A program made the translations under genes and the position numbers. The notes beneath the pieces are model-generated. The model was given only the letters and a program-made list of their open reading frames with translations. It ran no database searches and was not told the origin of the DNA. This document shows, one piece after another, positions 16,031 to 24,688 of a stretch of 64,000 bases of DNA. The number at the start of each line of letters is the position of its first letter. The stretch's first letter is position 1. This stretch comes from Bradyrhizobium manausense (GTDB lineage Bacteria > Pseudomonadota > Alphaproteobacteria > Rhizobiales > Xanthobacteraceae). Location: the NCBI RefSeq assembly GCF_018131105.1, contig NZ_JAFCJI010000001.1, forward strand, positions 620,001 to 684,000, written 5' to 3'.

Positions 16031-17254
16031 CTAGTCTACGGCCTTCGTGACGATGCGGATCTCCGAAGTCAGCGTCCGGTGCACCGGACACTTGTCGGCG
16101 ATCTCCATCAGCTTCTTGCGCTGCTCGGCATCGAGCGCGCCGTCGATTGCGATGTCACGCTCGATCTGGTCGAGCATCCCGTCCCGCGTCTCGCACTCGG
16201 CGCAGTCCTTGGCGTAAATCTTGGAATGCTTCAGCGTGACGGTGACGCGGTCCATCGGCAGCGATTTGCGGTCGGCATAGAGGCGCATGGTCATGGAGGT
16301 ACAAGCGCCGAGACCGGCAAGCAGGAAATCATAGGGTCCGGGGCCTGCATCCTCACCGCCGGCGGCGACCGGTTCGTCCGCAACGAGATGATGCGGCCCG
16401 ACCGTGATGATCTGGTTGAACTTGCTCTTGCGGGTCTCCTGCACCACGACCCTGCGCGGCTCTTCGGGAAGGTCCGCCACCTTCGCAGGTCTCGCCGTGT
16501 CGATATAGCGGCTGGCCCAGGCCGCGATCACGTCTGCCGCATAAAGCGCGTCGGCCGGTTTCGTCAGCAGATGATCGGCGTGGTCGAGCGAGACGAAGCT
16601 CTTGGGGTGCTTCGCCGCAACGAAGATCCTGGTTGCATTGTCGATGCCGACGGTGTCGTCGACGGGGGACTGCATCACCAGCAGCGCCTTGTGCAGGCCG
16701 GTGACATCCTTCATCAGCTCATGCTCGACGATGTCATCGAGAAATTCGCGCTTGATCCGGAACGGCCGACCCGCGAGCGAGACTTCGACTTCCCCCTGCT
16801 TGCGGATGTCGTCAAGATGCTCGCTGAACAGGCCGGTGACATGCGCGGGATCGGACGGTGCGGCGATGGTCACGACCGCCTTGGCTTCCGGAATCTTTCC
16901 GGCGGCCGCTAGGGTCGCCGCACCACCAAGACTATGACCGATCAGGATCGACGGCGCCTTCCGGACATCGCGCAGATGATCGGCGGCGCGCACGAGATCT
17001 GCGACGTTCGACGAGAACGTCGAATTGGCGAAATCGCCTTCGCTGGAGCCGAGCCCGGTGAAATCGAAGCGCAGCACCGCGATGCCCTTGGCGGCGAGCG
17101 CGACCGAGATGCGCTTTGCTGCCAGCGTGTCCTTGCCGCAGGTGAAGCAATGCGCGAACAGCGCGTAGGCAGCTGGCTCGCCGTCGGGCAATTCCAATGC
17201 GGCTGCGAGCTGGTGACCGCCTTCGCCGTTGAATTGAAAGCGTTCCGTCGGCAT
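16031..17254 (-). CDS. Alpha/beta hydrolase-OsmC fusion protein
   Basis: This is a 407-residue two-domain protein. Residues 1-250 are a serine hydrolase with the elbow GHSLGG near residue 110, and a likely His near DHADHLL. Residues about 270-405 are an OsmC-type domain with the peroxidatic cysteine in GLGACTSMT and the second in DKCPVHRTL. OsmC domains reduce organic hydroperoxides. This fusion is a known bifunctional architecture. The ATG at 17254 follows GGGGGAAG. It is the last of five closely spaced minus-strand genes and ends 4 bases from the convergent MocR gene. Confidence 0.9.
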   Translation of the reverse strand: MPTERFQFNGEGGHQLAAALELPDGEPAAYALFAHCFTCGKDTLAAKRISVALAAKGIAVLRFDFTGLGSSEGDFANSTFSSNVADLVRAADHLRDVRKAPSILIGHSLGGAATLAAAGKIPEAKAVVTIAAPSDPAHVTGLFSEHLDDIRKQGEVEVSLAGRPFRIKREFLDDIVEHELMKDVTGLHKALLVMQSPVDDTVGIDNATRIFVAAKHPKSFVSLDHADHLLTKPADALYAADVIAAWASRYIDTARPAKVADLPEEPRRVVVQETRKSKFNQIITVGPHHLVADEPVAAGGEDAGPGPYDFLLAGLGACTSMTMRLYADRKSLPMDRVTVTLKHSKIYAKDCAECETRDGMLDQIERDIAIDGALDAEQRKKLMEIADKCPVHRTLTSEIRIVTKAVD

Positions 17255-17279
17255 GGGCTTCCCCCGTGTTTGCTTGAAC

Positions 17280-17939
17280 CTAATCGCCTGAATAGCGCTG
17301 TTCGGCCCAGGGATCGCCGCGGTTATGATAGCCGCGGACTTCCCAGAAACCCGGCGCGTCGTCGGTCAGGAATTCGATGGCCTGAAGCCACTTCGCGCTC
17401 TTCCAGAAATAGAGATGCGGCACGACAAGCCGCACCGGGCCGCCATGCTCGTCCGACAGCGGCTGGCCTGACCAGCTATGGGCGAGCAGCGCGTCCTCGG
17501 CGGCAAAGTCTTCCAGCGCGAGGTTGGTGGTGTAGCCGTCAAAGGAATGGAGCGTGACAAAGCGCGCATCCTCGCGCGGCTGGCAGGCCGCGAGCAGCTC
17601 GCGCGTCGCAAGCCCTTCCCACTGATTGTCGTAGCGCGACCAGGTCGTCACGCAGTGAATGTCGGAGGTGAACTGGTCCTGCTTTTGCGCAGCGAACTCG
17701 GCAAAGGTCCAGAACACGGGGTGCTCGATTGCGCCGTAGACGTCGAGCCGCCAGCGCTCGCGCGAAACCGGCGGCACGACTCCGAGGTCGAGCACCGGCC
17801 AGTCCTGGGTGAGATGCTGGCCGGGCGGCAGGCGCTGATCCCCCTGGCGCGTGATCTTGCCGGTGAGGAAACGGCCCTCGCGGGCCCATTTCTCTTTGGT
17901 GCGCGTCAGCTTGCTGTCGGACGGCGTTTCGTCGGCCAT
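17280..17939 (-). CDS. Sulfite oxidase-like molybdopterin oxidoreductase (YuiH type)
   Basis: This is a 219-residue protein made of only the oxidoreductase molybdopterin-binding domain. The Mo-ligating cysteine is C96 in SDIHCVTTWSRYDNQWEG, and HGGPVRLVVPHLYFWKSAKW is the usual second half. No twin-arginine signal or haem domain is seen, so it is probably cytoplasmic. The family includes MsrP-like and YuiH proteins and its substrates are mostly unknown. It lies 18 bases after the MFS gene and 25 before the OsmC fusion. Confidence 0.86.
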   Translation of the reverse strand: MADETPSDSKLTRTKEKWAREGRFLTGKITRQGDQRLPPGQHLTQDWPVLDLGVVPPVSRERWRLDVYGAIEHPVFWTFAEFAAQKQDQFTSDIHCVTTWSRYDNQWEGLATRELLAACQPREDARFVTLHSFDGYTTNLALEDFAAEDALLAHSWSGQPLSDEHGGPVRLVVPHLYFWKSAKWLQAIEFLTDDAPGFWEVRGYHNRGDPWAEQRYSGD

Positions 17940-17957
17940 GGTTTACTCGTGAATGGG

Positions 17958-19280
17958 CTACTCGTGGCGGTGCATCGCGGAGGCGTGCTTGGTGTCGCGC
18001 ATGGTGGAGTAGATGATGAGCGACAAGAAGATGATGCCGGCGAGATAATAGTAGAACCATTCCTCGTGCCCGATGCTCTTGAAATAGAGCGCGATCGCCG
18101 GCGCGGTGCCGCCGAAGATCGAGACCGTGATCGCATAGGGCAAGCCGACGCCGAGCGCACGGACATTGGTCGGGAACAGCTCCGCCTTTACCACCGCGTT
18201 GATCGAGGTGTAGCCGGCGACGAACAGCCAGGCGCAGCAGATCAGGATGAAGGCCATGAACGGGGACTTGGTCTCTTTCAGTGTCATCAGCAGCGGCACG
18301 GTTGCGAGCGTGCCGGCGACACCAAAGAAGATCAAAAGCGGCTTGCGGCCGATCTTGTCGGAGATGGCGCCATAAATCGGCTGCAGGATGGTCGCGAAGA
18401 CCAGCGTGCCGAAGATCACGAAGGTGGTCTGGTCCGCGGTCAGGCCCACCGAGAGCTTGACGAAGGTCTGCATGTAGGTGGTGAAGGTGTAGAACGCCGC
18501 GGTGCCGCCCGCGGTGAGGCCGACCACGAGCAGCAGCTCGCGCGGATAGCGCAGCAAATTGGTGAGCGAACCGGTCGGCTGTACCGTCTTTTTCGCTTCC
18601 TCGAACGCCTCGGTCTCATGCAGGCCGCGGCGCATCACCGCTGCGAAAATCGCGAGCGCTGCGCCGATCGCGAACGGGATGCGCCAGCCCCAGGCCTTGA
18701 GCTCGTCGGGCGTCAGGAAGACCTTTTGCAACAGCAGCAGTACGATGATCGCAGTGAGTTGGCCGCCGATCAGGGTGACGTATTGGAAGCTCGAATAGAA
18801 GCCGCGATGCTTGGGATCGGCGACCTCGCTGAGATAGGTGGCGCTGGCGCCATACTCGCCCCCGAGACTCAGGCCCTCGATGACGCGCGCCAGCGCCAGG
18901 ATCACCGGCGCGGCAAAGCCGATCGTGGCATAGGTTGGTGTCAGCGCGATGATCAGTGAGCCGAAGCACATGAAGACGACGGACAAGGTCAGCGAGATGC
19001 GACGGCCGAAATGGTCGGCGAGATAGCCGAACAGCCAACCGCCCAACGGGCGCATCAGGAAGGTTGCCGCGAACACCACGGCGACGTTCAGTTGCTGGAC
19101 GACGGGATCGCTGCCGGGGAAAAACGCCGGGGCGAAATACAGCGCAAAGGCCGTATAGGCGTAGAAATCGTACCACTCGACGAGGTTGCCGATCGAGCCG
19201 ATGAAGATCGCCTTGATCCGCCGCTCCGCGTCGGCGAGGTCGATGTGGTCAGAGGCCGGTTGGGTTGCTTGCTCAGTCAC
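17958..19280 (-). CDS. MFS transporter, metabolite:H+ symporter (MHS) type
   Basis: This is a 440-residue, twelve-helix protein. The MHS opening IGSIGNLVEWYDFYAYTAF (about residues 28-46) and the loop LADHFGRR mark the group that imports organic acids such as shikimate, 2-oxoglutarate or aromatic acids. ARVIEGLSLGGEYGAS is helix 5. The GTG at 19280 is preferred because GGAGAGG lies 6 bases upstream. A TTG six codons earlier lacks a site. It follows the P450 gene by 30 bases, which suggests that it takes up the P450 substrate, though this is inference. Confidence 0.88.
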   Translation of the reverse strand: MTEQATQPASDHIDLADAERRIKAIFIGSIGNLVEWYDFYAYTAFALYFAPAFFPGSDPVVQQLNVAVVFAATFLMRPLGGWLFGYLADHFGRRISLTLSVVFMCFGSLIIALTPTYATIGFAAPVILALARVIEGLSLGGEYGASATYLSEVADPKHRGFYSSFQYVTLIGGQLTAIIVLLLLQKVFLTPDELKAWGWRIPFAIGAALAIFAAVMRRGLHETEAFEEAKKTVQPTGSLTNLLRYPRELLLVVGLTAGGTAAFYTFTTYMQTFVKLSVGLTADQTTFVIFGTLVFATILQPIYGAISDKIGRKPLLIFFGVAGTLATVPLLMTLKETKSPFMAFILICCAWLFVAGYTSINAVVKAELFPTNVRALGVGLPYAITVSIFGGTAPAIALYFKSIGHEEWFYYYLAGIIFLSLIIYSTMRDTKHASAMHRHE

Positions 19281-19310
19281 GTCCGGCCTCTCCGTCAATC
19301 TCGGAAAAGC

Positions 19311-20531
19311 CTACATCGCCTTTCCAAGCAGAAATGGCAACTGGCGCGGGCCTCGTACCGTGCCCTGGGACCAGGTCACGGTGCCTGCCGGATCGAGCCG
19401 GAAGTCCGGAATCCGTTTCAGCCATTCCTCCAGGGCGACCTGCATCTCCATCCGCGCCAGGTTGGAACCGACGCAGCGATGGATGCCCAGTCCGAACGCT
19501 GCATGCCGGTTTTCCTGGCGGTCGATCACGACCTTGTCAGCGTCCGGAAACATTTTGGGGTCGCGATTGGCGGCCGGGAAGGACAGCAGCACCATATTGC
19601 CCGCCTTGACCGGGCAGCCGGAAATCGTGGTCTCCTTCACCACCTCGCGGGCCATCGTCACCGGCGAATAGGCGCGTAACAGCTCCTCCACGGCGGTGGG
19701 GATCAATTCGGGCTCGGCGATCAGGCGCTCACGGTCCGCCGGAGTTCGCGCGAGATGCCAGAGCGAGGAGCCGATCGCGCTCCAGGTCGTGTCGATGCCG
19801 GCGATCAGGAGCAGCCGCAGCGAGCCCAGCACATGCGACTCCTCCAGCGGCTGGCCTTCCTTGTCCTTGGCATTCATCAGATATGAGATCAGATCATCGG
19901 TCGGCTTCGATCTGCGCTCCTCGATATGCGTCCTGAAATAGTCGCTCATCTCCTGCACGGCCTGGAGCAGCATGTTCTCGTCCTTGATGCCGAGCTCCAG
20001 GATCATGTGGATCCAGTTGATGAAGAGATCGCTGTCGCTCTCGGGGATGCCGAGCATGTGCGCGATGGCCTGAACCGGGATGTATTTGCTGTAGCGCCCG
20101 GCGGCGTCGACCTTGCCATCGGCGATGAAACCGTCGATCAGCTCGTTGCAGATTGCGCGCATCCGCGGTTCCAGCTTCTTCATCGCATCCGGCGTGAAGG
20201 GTGGCAGCAGCAATTGCTTGGCCGGCTTGTGCACGGGCGGATCGGAGGTGATCGGCGGCGCTGCGTTCCGGGTGATCTCGGGCCGAATGTCGCGAACGAT
20301 GATGCGGCGCGAGGAGAAGTGCTCGGTGTCGTTGGCGATTGCGCGCACCGCCTCATAGGTCGTCGGCATGTAGCATCCGAGGAAGCGCTCGGTGTGCACG
20401 ACTGGGCTCGCAGCGCGCAGCTCCTCCCAGATCGGAAACGGATCGTCCGTCCATTGCGGATCGGTGTGGTCGAAATCGTTGACCCAGTCGGTCACGGGCG
20501 GATGGGCGGCAGGCTGGCTGACGTCGGACAT
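19311..20531 (-). CDS. Cytochrome P450
   Basis: This is a 406-residue soluble bacterial P450. The I-helix is LLLIAGIDTTWS, the K-helix ExxR is EELLR, and the haem loop FGLGIHRCVGSNLARME places the thiolate ligand at C353. There is no membrane anchor. It needs electrons from a ferredoxin, whose gene is 63 bases upstream. No ferredoxin reductase gene is in the window. The substrate and CYP family cannot be fixed by eye. The operon context (MHS importer, TetR) points to oxidation of an imported acid or xenobiotic. The ATG at 20531 has AGGGAT upstream. Confidence 0.94.
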   Translation of the reverse strand: MSDVSQPAAHPPVTDWVNDFDHTDPQWTDDPFPIWEELRAASPVVHTERFLGCYMPTTYEAVRAIANDTEHFSSRRIIVRDIRPEITRNAAPPITSDPPVHKPAKQLLLPPFTPDAMKKLEPRMRAICNELIDGFIADGKVDAAGRYSKYIPVQAIAHMLGIPESDSDLFINWIHMILELGIKDENMLLQAVQEMSDYFRTHIEERRSKPTDDLISYLMNAKDKEGQPLEESHVLGSLRLLLIAGIDTTWSAIGSSLWHLARTPADRERLIAEPELIPTAVEELLRAYSPVTMAREVVKETTISGCPVKAGNMVLLSFPAANRDPKMFPDADKVVIDRQENRHAAFGLGIHRCVGSNLARMEMQVALEEWLKRIPDFRLDPAGTVTWSQGTVRGPRQLPFLLGKAM

Positions 20532-20594
20532 CTCTAGAAATCCCTTGGGGCTCGTGTTCGGCGAAGGTATGCGAAGGCGCGGGCAGGGGCCGCG

Positions 20595-20804
20595 CTACTC
20601 CTCGATCACGTCGATCGCGATTTCCGGGCAGTTGGATTTGGCAAGCCAGGCCTTGTCTTCGAGTCCCGGCGGAACCGTACCGTCGCCAGCCTCATGGGCA
20701 TTGCCGTATTCGTCGAGCTCGAACAGCTCCGGCGCCAGCGCCTTGCAGCGCGCGTGGCCCTGGCATTTGTCGGGATCGACGTGAACTTTCAGTCGCTCTG
20801 CCAT
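20595..20804 (-). CDS. P450-associated ferredoxin, CxxHxxC type
   Basis: This is a 69-residue ferredoxin with C14, H17, C20 and C59 (CQGHARC and NCPE). Histidine replaces the second cysteine of the usual 4Fe-4S motif, which is typical of [3Fe-4S] ferredoxins that feed bacterial P450s. It starts the minus-strand row and precedes the P450, so it is very likely its redox partner. Confidence 0.92.
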   Translation of the reverse strand: MAERLKVHVDPDKCQGHARCKALAPELFELDEYGNAHEAGDGTVPPGLEDKAWLAKSNCPEIAIDVIEE

Positions 20805-20956
20805 TACGGCTCCCTCGGTCGTATGCGCGGCCCGAAGGGCGGCGCGTTCCTCTTGTCATCTTGTCCGCGGCATTTGCCGCTTGTTCTAAGTTATATCCTA
20901 TTACATTCGCGAGAGGCTTCCCCTGTCAAGCGCAAACTTATAGGCTCCGCCGTAAC
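20805..20956. promoter_or_regulatory. Divergent promoter region, TetR gene and ferredoxin-P450 operon
   Basis: This 152-base gap holds AT-rich sequence around 20885-20910 (AAGTTATATCCTATTAC) and, on the minus strand, a TTGACA hexamer at 20924-20929. No well-placed -10 was found at 17 bases from it. It presumably holds both promoters and the TetR operator, but no clean palindrome was seen. Confidence 0.3.
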
Positions 20957-21604
20957 ATGCGTTCACATTTGGCTCGCAAGCCCGAAAACACCTACCACCA
21001 CGGCGATCTCCGCGACGCGCTGATCAAGGCCGCATTGCGCGAGGCGGAGCAGGGCGGGGCGGAAGCGATCAGCATCAAGGCGCTGGCAAAGCAACTCGGG
21101 GTCTCGCAACCGGCACCGTATCGCCATTTTGCCGATCGCGAGGCATTGCTTGCCGCGGTGACGGCAGAGGCGTTCCGGCAGTTCAGCGCGATGCTGCGCG
21201 ACGCGATGGGCAAACCGTCGAAGCAATCGAAACTGTCCCGTCTGGCGCAGGCGACGCTCGATTTCGGTCTGCGTCGCAACGGTGTCTACCGCTTGATGTT
21301 CGCGTCCCGCACCGTCTCCTGCGCGGCCAAGGGCAGCGAACTGCATGAGGCTACGCGCGAGACGTTCGAACTCGTGATCGAGGCGCTGGAAGCGCCGGCG
21401 GTCGGCTATTTGCGCGAGCGGCAGGCACTCAAGATCTGGGCGGCGCTGCACGGCGTCGTGATGCTGGCCGAGCAGGGGCTGTTCACCGGCGAGGCGGCGC
21501 ACGCCACACGCGAGGAACTGGTCGAGGATTTTGTCAACGAGACGAAGGCCGCGCTTGCCGTTGCCATCAAGGATGCGCAACGCCGCAAGAAGGCAGGCGC
21601 TTAG
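20957..21604 (+). CDS. TetR family transcriptional regulator
   Basis: This is a 215-residue protein. The N-terminal HTH (about residues 15-58) reads SIKALAKQLGVSQPAPYRHFADREALL, standard for TetR. The C-terminal ligand domain resembles the WHG group (IWAALHGVVML near residue 165). The ATG at 20957 leaves about 16 residues before the HTH, normal for the family. Codons further upstream would add a cysteine-rich leader unlike the family. It is divergent from the ferredoxin-P450-MFS row and is its likely repressor. The stop overlaps the convergent racemase-like gene by 4 bases. Confidence 0.9.
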   Translation: MRSHLARKPENTYHHGDLRDALIKAALREAEQGGAEAISIKALAKQLGVSQPAPYRHFADREALLAAVTAEAFRQFSAMLRDAMGKPSKQSKLSRLAQATLDFGLRRNGVYRLMFASRTVSCAAKGSELHEATRETFELVIEALEAPAVGYLRERQALKIWAALHGVVMLAEQGLFTGEAAHATREELVEDFVNETKAALAVAIKDAQRRKKAGA

Positions 21605-22239
21605 GCCCTCGCTTTCAGCAGCCTCATCAGCTTCTCGACCGCGCTATCCGGTGTGGTCACGACGGGGCGGCCGGTCACTTCTGCGACGAGCGGTGCGGTT
21701 GCTGCGATGCTGAATTGCGCCAAAGCAATGACGTCGCAGTCGCGCAAGTCCCTGGACGCCTCAACGATCAGCCGGTCGTGCGTGGCGCGGTCACCGCGAT
21801 CAAGTGCCGCCAGCGCACCCTCGGCAAGTTTTGGCACAATTTGGACGGAGGTCGGAAACTCCGGCGGCATCGAGACCAGCGTCGGCGGGAAGGTCGAGAG
21901 CAGGCCGACCTTCTTGCCCATCGTTACGGCACGTTCGATCATCGCCTCATTCGGCTTCAGGACCGGCATGGGCGCATGCGTCCGCGCAACGGCCTCGATG
22001 CAGGGACCGAAGGCCGAGCACGTGAACAGGATGCCGTTCGCCCCGGTCGCTGCCGCATAATCGCCGAGCGCGAGGAAGCGATCGGTCATGGCATCGTTGA
22101 GCTTGCCGTCGCGGGCCAGATCGGCCGACAGGCTGTCGTCCAGCAGGTTCATCAGCCGCGCCTCCGGCCACGCCGTCGCGAACGCAGCCTCGATCGGGGC
22201 GATGGAGTGCTTGAGGGCGTGGATCAGGGCGATGCGCAT
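21601..22239 (-). CDS. Asp/Glu racemase superfamily protein lacking the second cysteine
   Basis: This is a 212-residue protein of the aspartate/glutamate/hydantoin racemase superfamily. The first catalytic cysteine is present (C74 in FTCSAFGPC). At the position of the second, the sequence reads IALAQFSIA, with Q175 in place of Cys. Two-base racemisation needs both, so a one-cysteine chemistry such as decarboxylation or isomerisation is more likely (compare arylmalonate decarboxylase). It is the last gene of the rpiR-aminotransferase-binding protein row, 70 bases after the binding-protein gene, with a hairpin in that gap. The substrate is unknown. Confidence 0.75.
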   Translation of the reverse strand: MRIALIHALKHSIAPIEAAFATAWPEARLMNLLDDSLSADLARDGKLNDAMTDRFLALGDYAAATGANGILFTCSAFGPCIEAVARTHAPMPVLKPNEAMIERAVTMGKKVGLLSTFPPTLVSMPPEFPTSVQIVPKLAEGALAALDRGDRATHDRLIVEASRDLRDCDVIALAQFSIAATAPLVAEVTGRPVVTTPDSAVEKLMRLLKARA

Positions 22240-22248
22240 GTTTTTTCC

Positions 22249-22301
22249 CCTCTCCCCGCATCCGCCTTGGCCGAAGCTTCGGCGGATGTGGCGGGGAGAG
22301 G
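22249..22301. repeat. Long hairpin between the binding-protein and racemase-like genes
   Basis: CCTCTCCCCGC...GCGGGGAGAGG encloses CATCCGCC...GGCGGATG and a central CCGAAGCTTCGG palindrome, so nearly the whole 53 bases can fold on itself. It may stabilise or attenuate the transcript of the upstream gene. Similar CCCCTCTC hairpins occur elsewhere (57386-57416). Confidence 0.75.
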
Positions 22302-22309
22302 TGTACTCC

Positions 22310-23323
22310 TTACTTGAACGGCACCGCGTACATCAAGCCACCCTTGCTCCAGAGGCCGTTGAGGCCGCGTTCGAGCTTGAGCGGGCTCGCCTTGCCGACG
22401 TTGCGCTCGTAGATTTCGCCGTAATTGCCGGTGGCCTTGAGTGCGGTGACCAGCCATTTGTTGTCCAGCCCAAGCCGCGAGCCGAGATCGCCGGAGGCGC
22501 CGAGCAGGCGCTGGATGGCCGGCGTCTGCGACTTCGTCATCTCGTCGACATTGGCCTGGGTCACACCGAGTTCTTCGGCTTCGATCAGGCCGTAGTGCAG
22601 CCAGGTGATGATGTCGCTCCAGACCTCGTCGCCGTTGCGGGTGAAGGGGCCGAGCGGCTCCTTGCTGATGGTCTGCGGCAGCACGACGTAGTCGGCCGGG
22701 TTCGGTGCCGCGGTGGTGACGGCACCGGCGAGCGCGGAGGCATCCTGGGTCATGGCATCGCAGCGGCCGCCGAAGAAGGTCTGGTACATGGTGTCGACGC
22801 GGTCGAACACCAGCGGCTTCCAGTCGATGCCGTTGGCGCGACCGTAGTCGCCGAGCGTGACTTCATGGGTGGTGCCCTGCGCGACGCAGACGGTGGCGCC
22901 CTTGAGATCCTTCAGCTCCTTCACGCCGAGGTCCTTCTTCACGACAAACCCCTGGCCGTCGTAGAAATTGATCGGCCCCTGCCGCAGGCCCAGAGTGACG
23001 CCGCGCAAGTAAGTTTGCGTCGAGTTGCGATAGAGCACGTCGATCTCGCCCGACTGCAGCGCAGTGAAACGGTTCTGCGCGGTCAGCGAAACATAGCGCA
23101 CCTTGTTGGGATCGCCGAGCACGCCGGCCGCGAGCGCGCGGCAATAATCGACGTCGAGACCCTTGTAGTTGCCCTGCGAGTCCGGCGCTGAGAAGCCGGC
23201 AAAGCCCGCGCTGACGCCGCATATCAGCGTGCCGCGGCCCTTCACCGTGTCCAGCGTTGCTGCCGATACGACAACCGTCGATGCCGCGAGCACGCCCGCT
23301 GCGATAACCACTTTCCTCATCAT
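22310..23323 (-). CDS. aapJ: Amino-acid ABC transporter periplasmic binding protein, AapJ-like
   Basis: This is a 337-residue protein with an N-terminal signal peptide (MRK then a hydrophobic core, cleaved near VVSAA about residue 22). The mature part starts LDTVKGRGTLICGVSAGFAGFS and continues YKGLDVDYCRALAAGVLGD, the hallmark of AapJ/BztA general L-amino-acid binding proteins. It works in the periplasm with the two permeases encoded divergently 2.3 kb away. ATGATG gives two possible starts 3 bases apart, and GGGGAG lies upstream. It sits 12 bases after the aminotransferase, and their pairing suggests the imported compound is transaminated. Confidence 0.9.
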   Translation of the reverse strand: MMRKVVIAAGVLAASTVVVSAATLDTVKGRGTLICGVSAGFAGFSAPDSQGNYKGLDVDYCRALAAGVLGDPNKVRYVSLTAQNRFTALQSGEIDVLYRNSTQTYLRGVTLGLRQGPINFYDGQGFVVKKDLGVKELKDLKGATVCVAQGTTHEVTLGDYGRANGIDWKPLVFDRVDTMYQTFFGGRCDAMTQDASALAGAVTTAAPNPADYVVLPQTISKEPLGPFTRNGDEVWSDIITWLHYGLIEAEELGVTQANVDEMTKSQTPAIQRLLGASGDLGSRLGLDNKWLVTALKATGNYGEIYERNVGKASPLKLERGLNGLWSKGGLMYAVPFK

Positions 23324-23335
23324 GCTACTCTCCCC

Positions 23336-24685
23336 TCAGTGATTGACACTACGCAATACGTTGTCGACGGCCGTGCCGAGCTTGTCGACGATCTGGTCGA
23401 TCTCATCTGCCGACGCGATATAGGGCGGCGCCAGGAGCACATGATCACCGCGGATGCCGTCCACGGTGCCGCCGCCGGGATAGCAGCCGAGCCCGTTGGC
23501 GAAGGCTTCCGCCTTGATCTTTTGATTGAGCTTGAGCGCCGAGTCGAACGAGGCGCGGGTCGCGCGATCGGACACGAGCTCGATCGCCCAGAACAGCCCG
23601 CGGCCCCTGATGTCGCCGACGTGGCGATGATTGCCGAAGCGCTCGGTGAGCCGCTGCTCGAGCTGCTTGCCGCGTTGCTTCACCTGCTCAAGCAGATTGT
23701 CCTCCCGGATCACGTCCTGCACCGCGAGTGCGGCCGCGCAGGCGAGGGGGTGCGCGAGATAAGTGTGGCCGTGCTGAAACGCACCGGAGCCGGCGCGGAT
23801 GGTGTCGATGATCCTGCCGCTCGCGAGCATTGCACCGATCGGCTGATAGCCGCCGCCGAGCCCCTTTGCGATCGCCTGGATATCCGGCGCGACGCCTTCC
23901 TGCTCCCAGGCGTGCGTGGTGCCGGTGCGGCCCATGCCGGACATGACCTCGTCGAGAATGAGGAGCGCGCCATGCCTGTCGCAGATGTCGCGCACGGCCT
24001 TGAAGTAGCCATCGGGCGCCGTCACCGCGCCGGCGGTGGCGCCGACGACGGGCTCTGCCAGGAATGCGGCGACCGTGTTGGGGCCAAGGCGCTGAAACTC
24101 GGCTTCGAGCTCGGCGGCGAGCCGCGCCACGAATTGAGCGTCCGATTCACCGTCGTGCTTCTCGTGATAGGCGAAGGCCGGCGTCACATGGCTGAACGCG
24201 GCCGAGAGCAGCGGCGCATAGGGCGCGCGCCGCCAGGCATTGCCGCCGGCGGCGAGCGCGCCCAGCGTGTTGCCGTGATAGCTCTGCCGCCGCGCGATGA
24301 AATGCTGCCGCTGCGGCTCGCCGCGCTCGATGAAATATTGCCGCGCCAGCTTGATGCCGGCTTCGATCGCTTCCGATCCGCCGCTGACGAAATAGGCGTA
24401 AGCGAGACCGCCGGGCTCGTGGCCGACCAGCGTCTCGGCGAGCGCCTCGGCCGGCTCGGAGGAGAAGAAAGCGGTGTGCGCATAGGCCAGCGTCGAGGCC
24501 TGCTTCGCCATCGCGGCGATCACACGCGGGTGCTGGTGGCCGAGGCAGGAGACGGCTGCGCCGCCGGAGGCGTCGATCACGCGGCGGCCGTCCTCGGCAA
24601 AGAGATAGATGCCTTCGCCGCCGATCGCCTTGGGCGGCGTCTCACGCAACGAGCGATGCAGCACGCGGCTGGTGCGGGTGCTCAT
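23336..24685 (-). CDS. Class III PLP-dependent aminotransferase
   Basis: This is a 449-residue enzyme of the omega-amino acid/ornithine aminotransferase class. FVSGGSEAIEAGIKLARQY is the cofactor phosphate region, LILDEVMSGMGRTG holds the PLP-ring aspartate, and the Schiff-base lysine is K274 in AIAKGLGGGYQPIGA. The class moves amino groups from omega-amino acids, polyamines or beta-amino acids to pyruvate or 2-oxoglutarate. The exact donor is not readable. It lies between rpiR (3-base gap) and the binding-protein gene, so it is coregulated with uptake. Confidence 0.9.
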   Translation of the reverse strand: MSTRTSRVLHRSLRETPPKAIGGEGIYLFAEDGRRVIDASGGAAVSCLGHQHPRVIAAMAKQASTLAYAHTAFFSSEPAEALAETLVGHEPGGLAYAYFVSGGSEAIEAGIKLARQYFIERGEPQRQHFIARRQSYHGNTLGALAAGGNAWRRAPYAPLLSAAFSHVTPAFAYHEKHDGESDAQFVARLAAELEAEFQRLGPNTVAAFLAEPVVGATAGAVTAPDGYFKAVRDICDRHGALLILDEVMSGMGRTGTTHAWEQEGVAPDIQAIAKGLGGGYQPIGAMLASGRIIDTIRAGSGAFQHGHTYLAHPLACAAALAVQDVIREDNLLEQVKQRGKQLEQRLTERFGNHRHVGDIRGRGLFWAIELVSDRATRASFDSALKLNQKIKAEAFANGLGCYPGGGTVDGIRGDHVLLAPPYIASADEIDQIVDKLGTAVDNVLRSVNH

Positions 24686-24688
24686 GGG

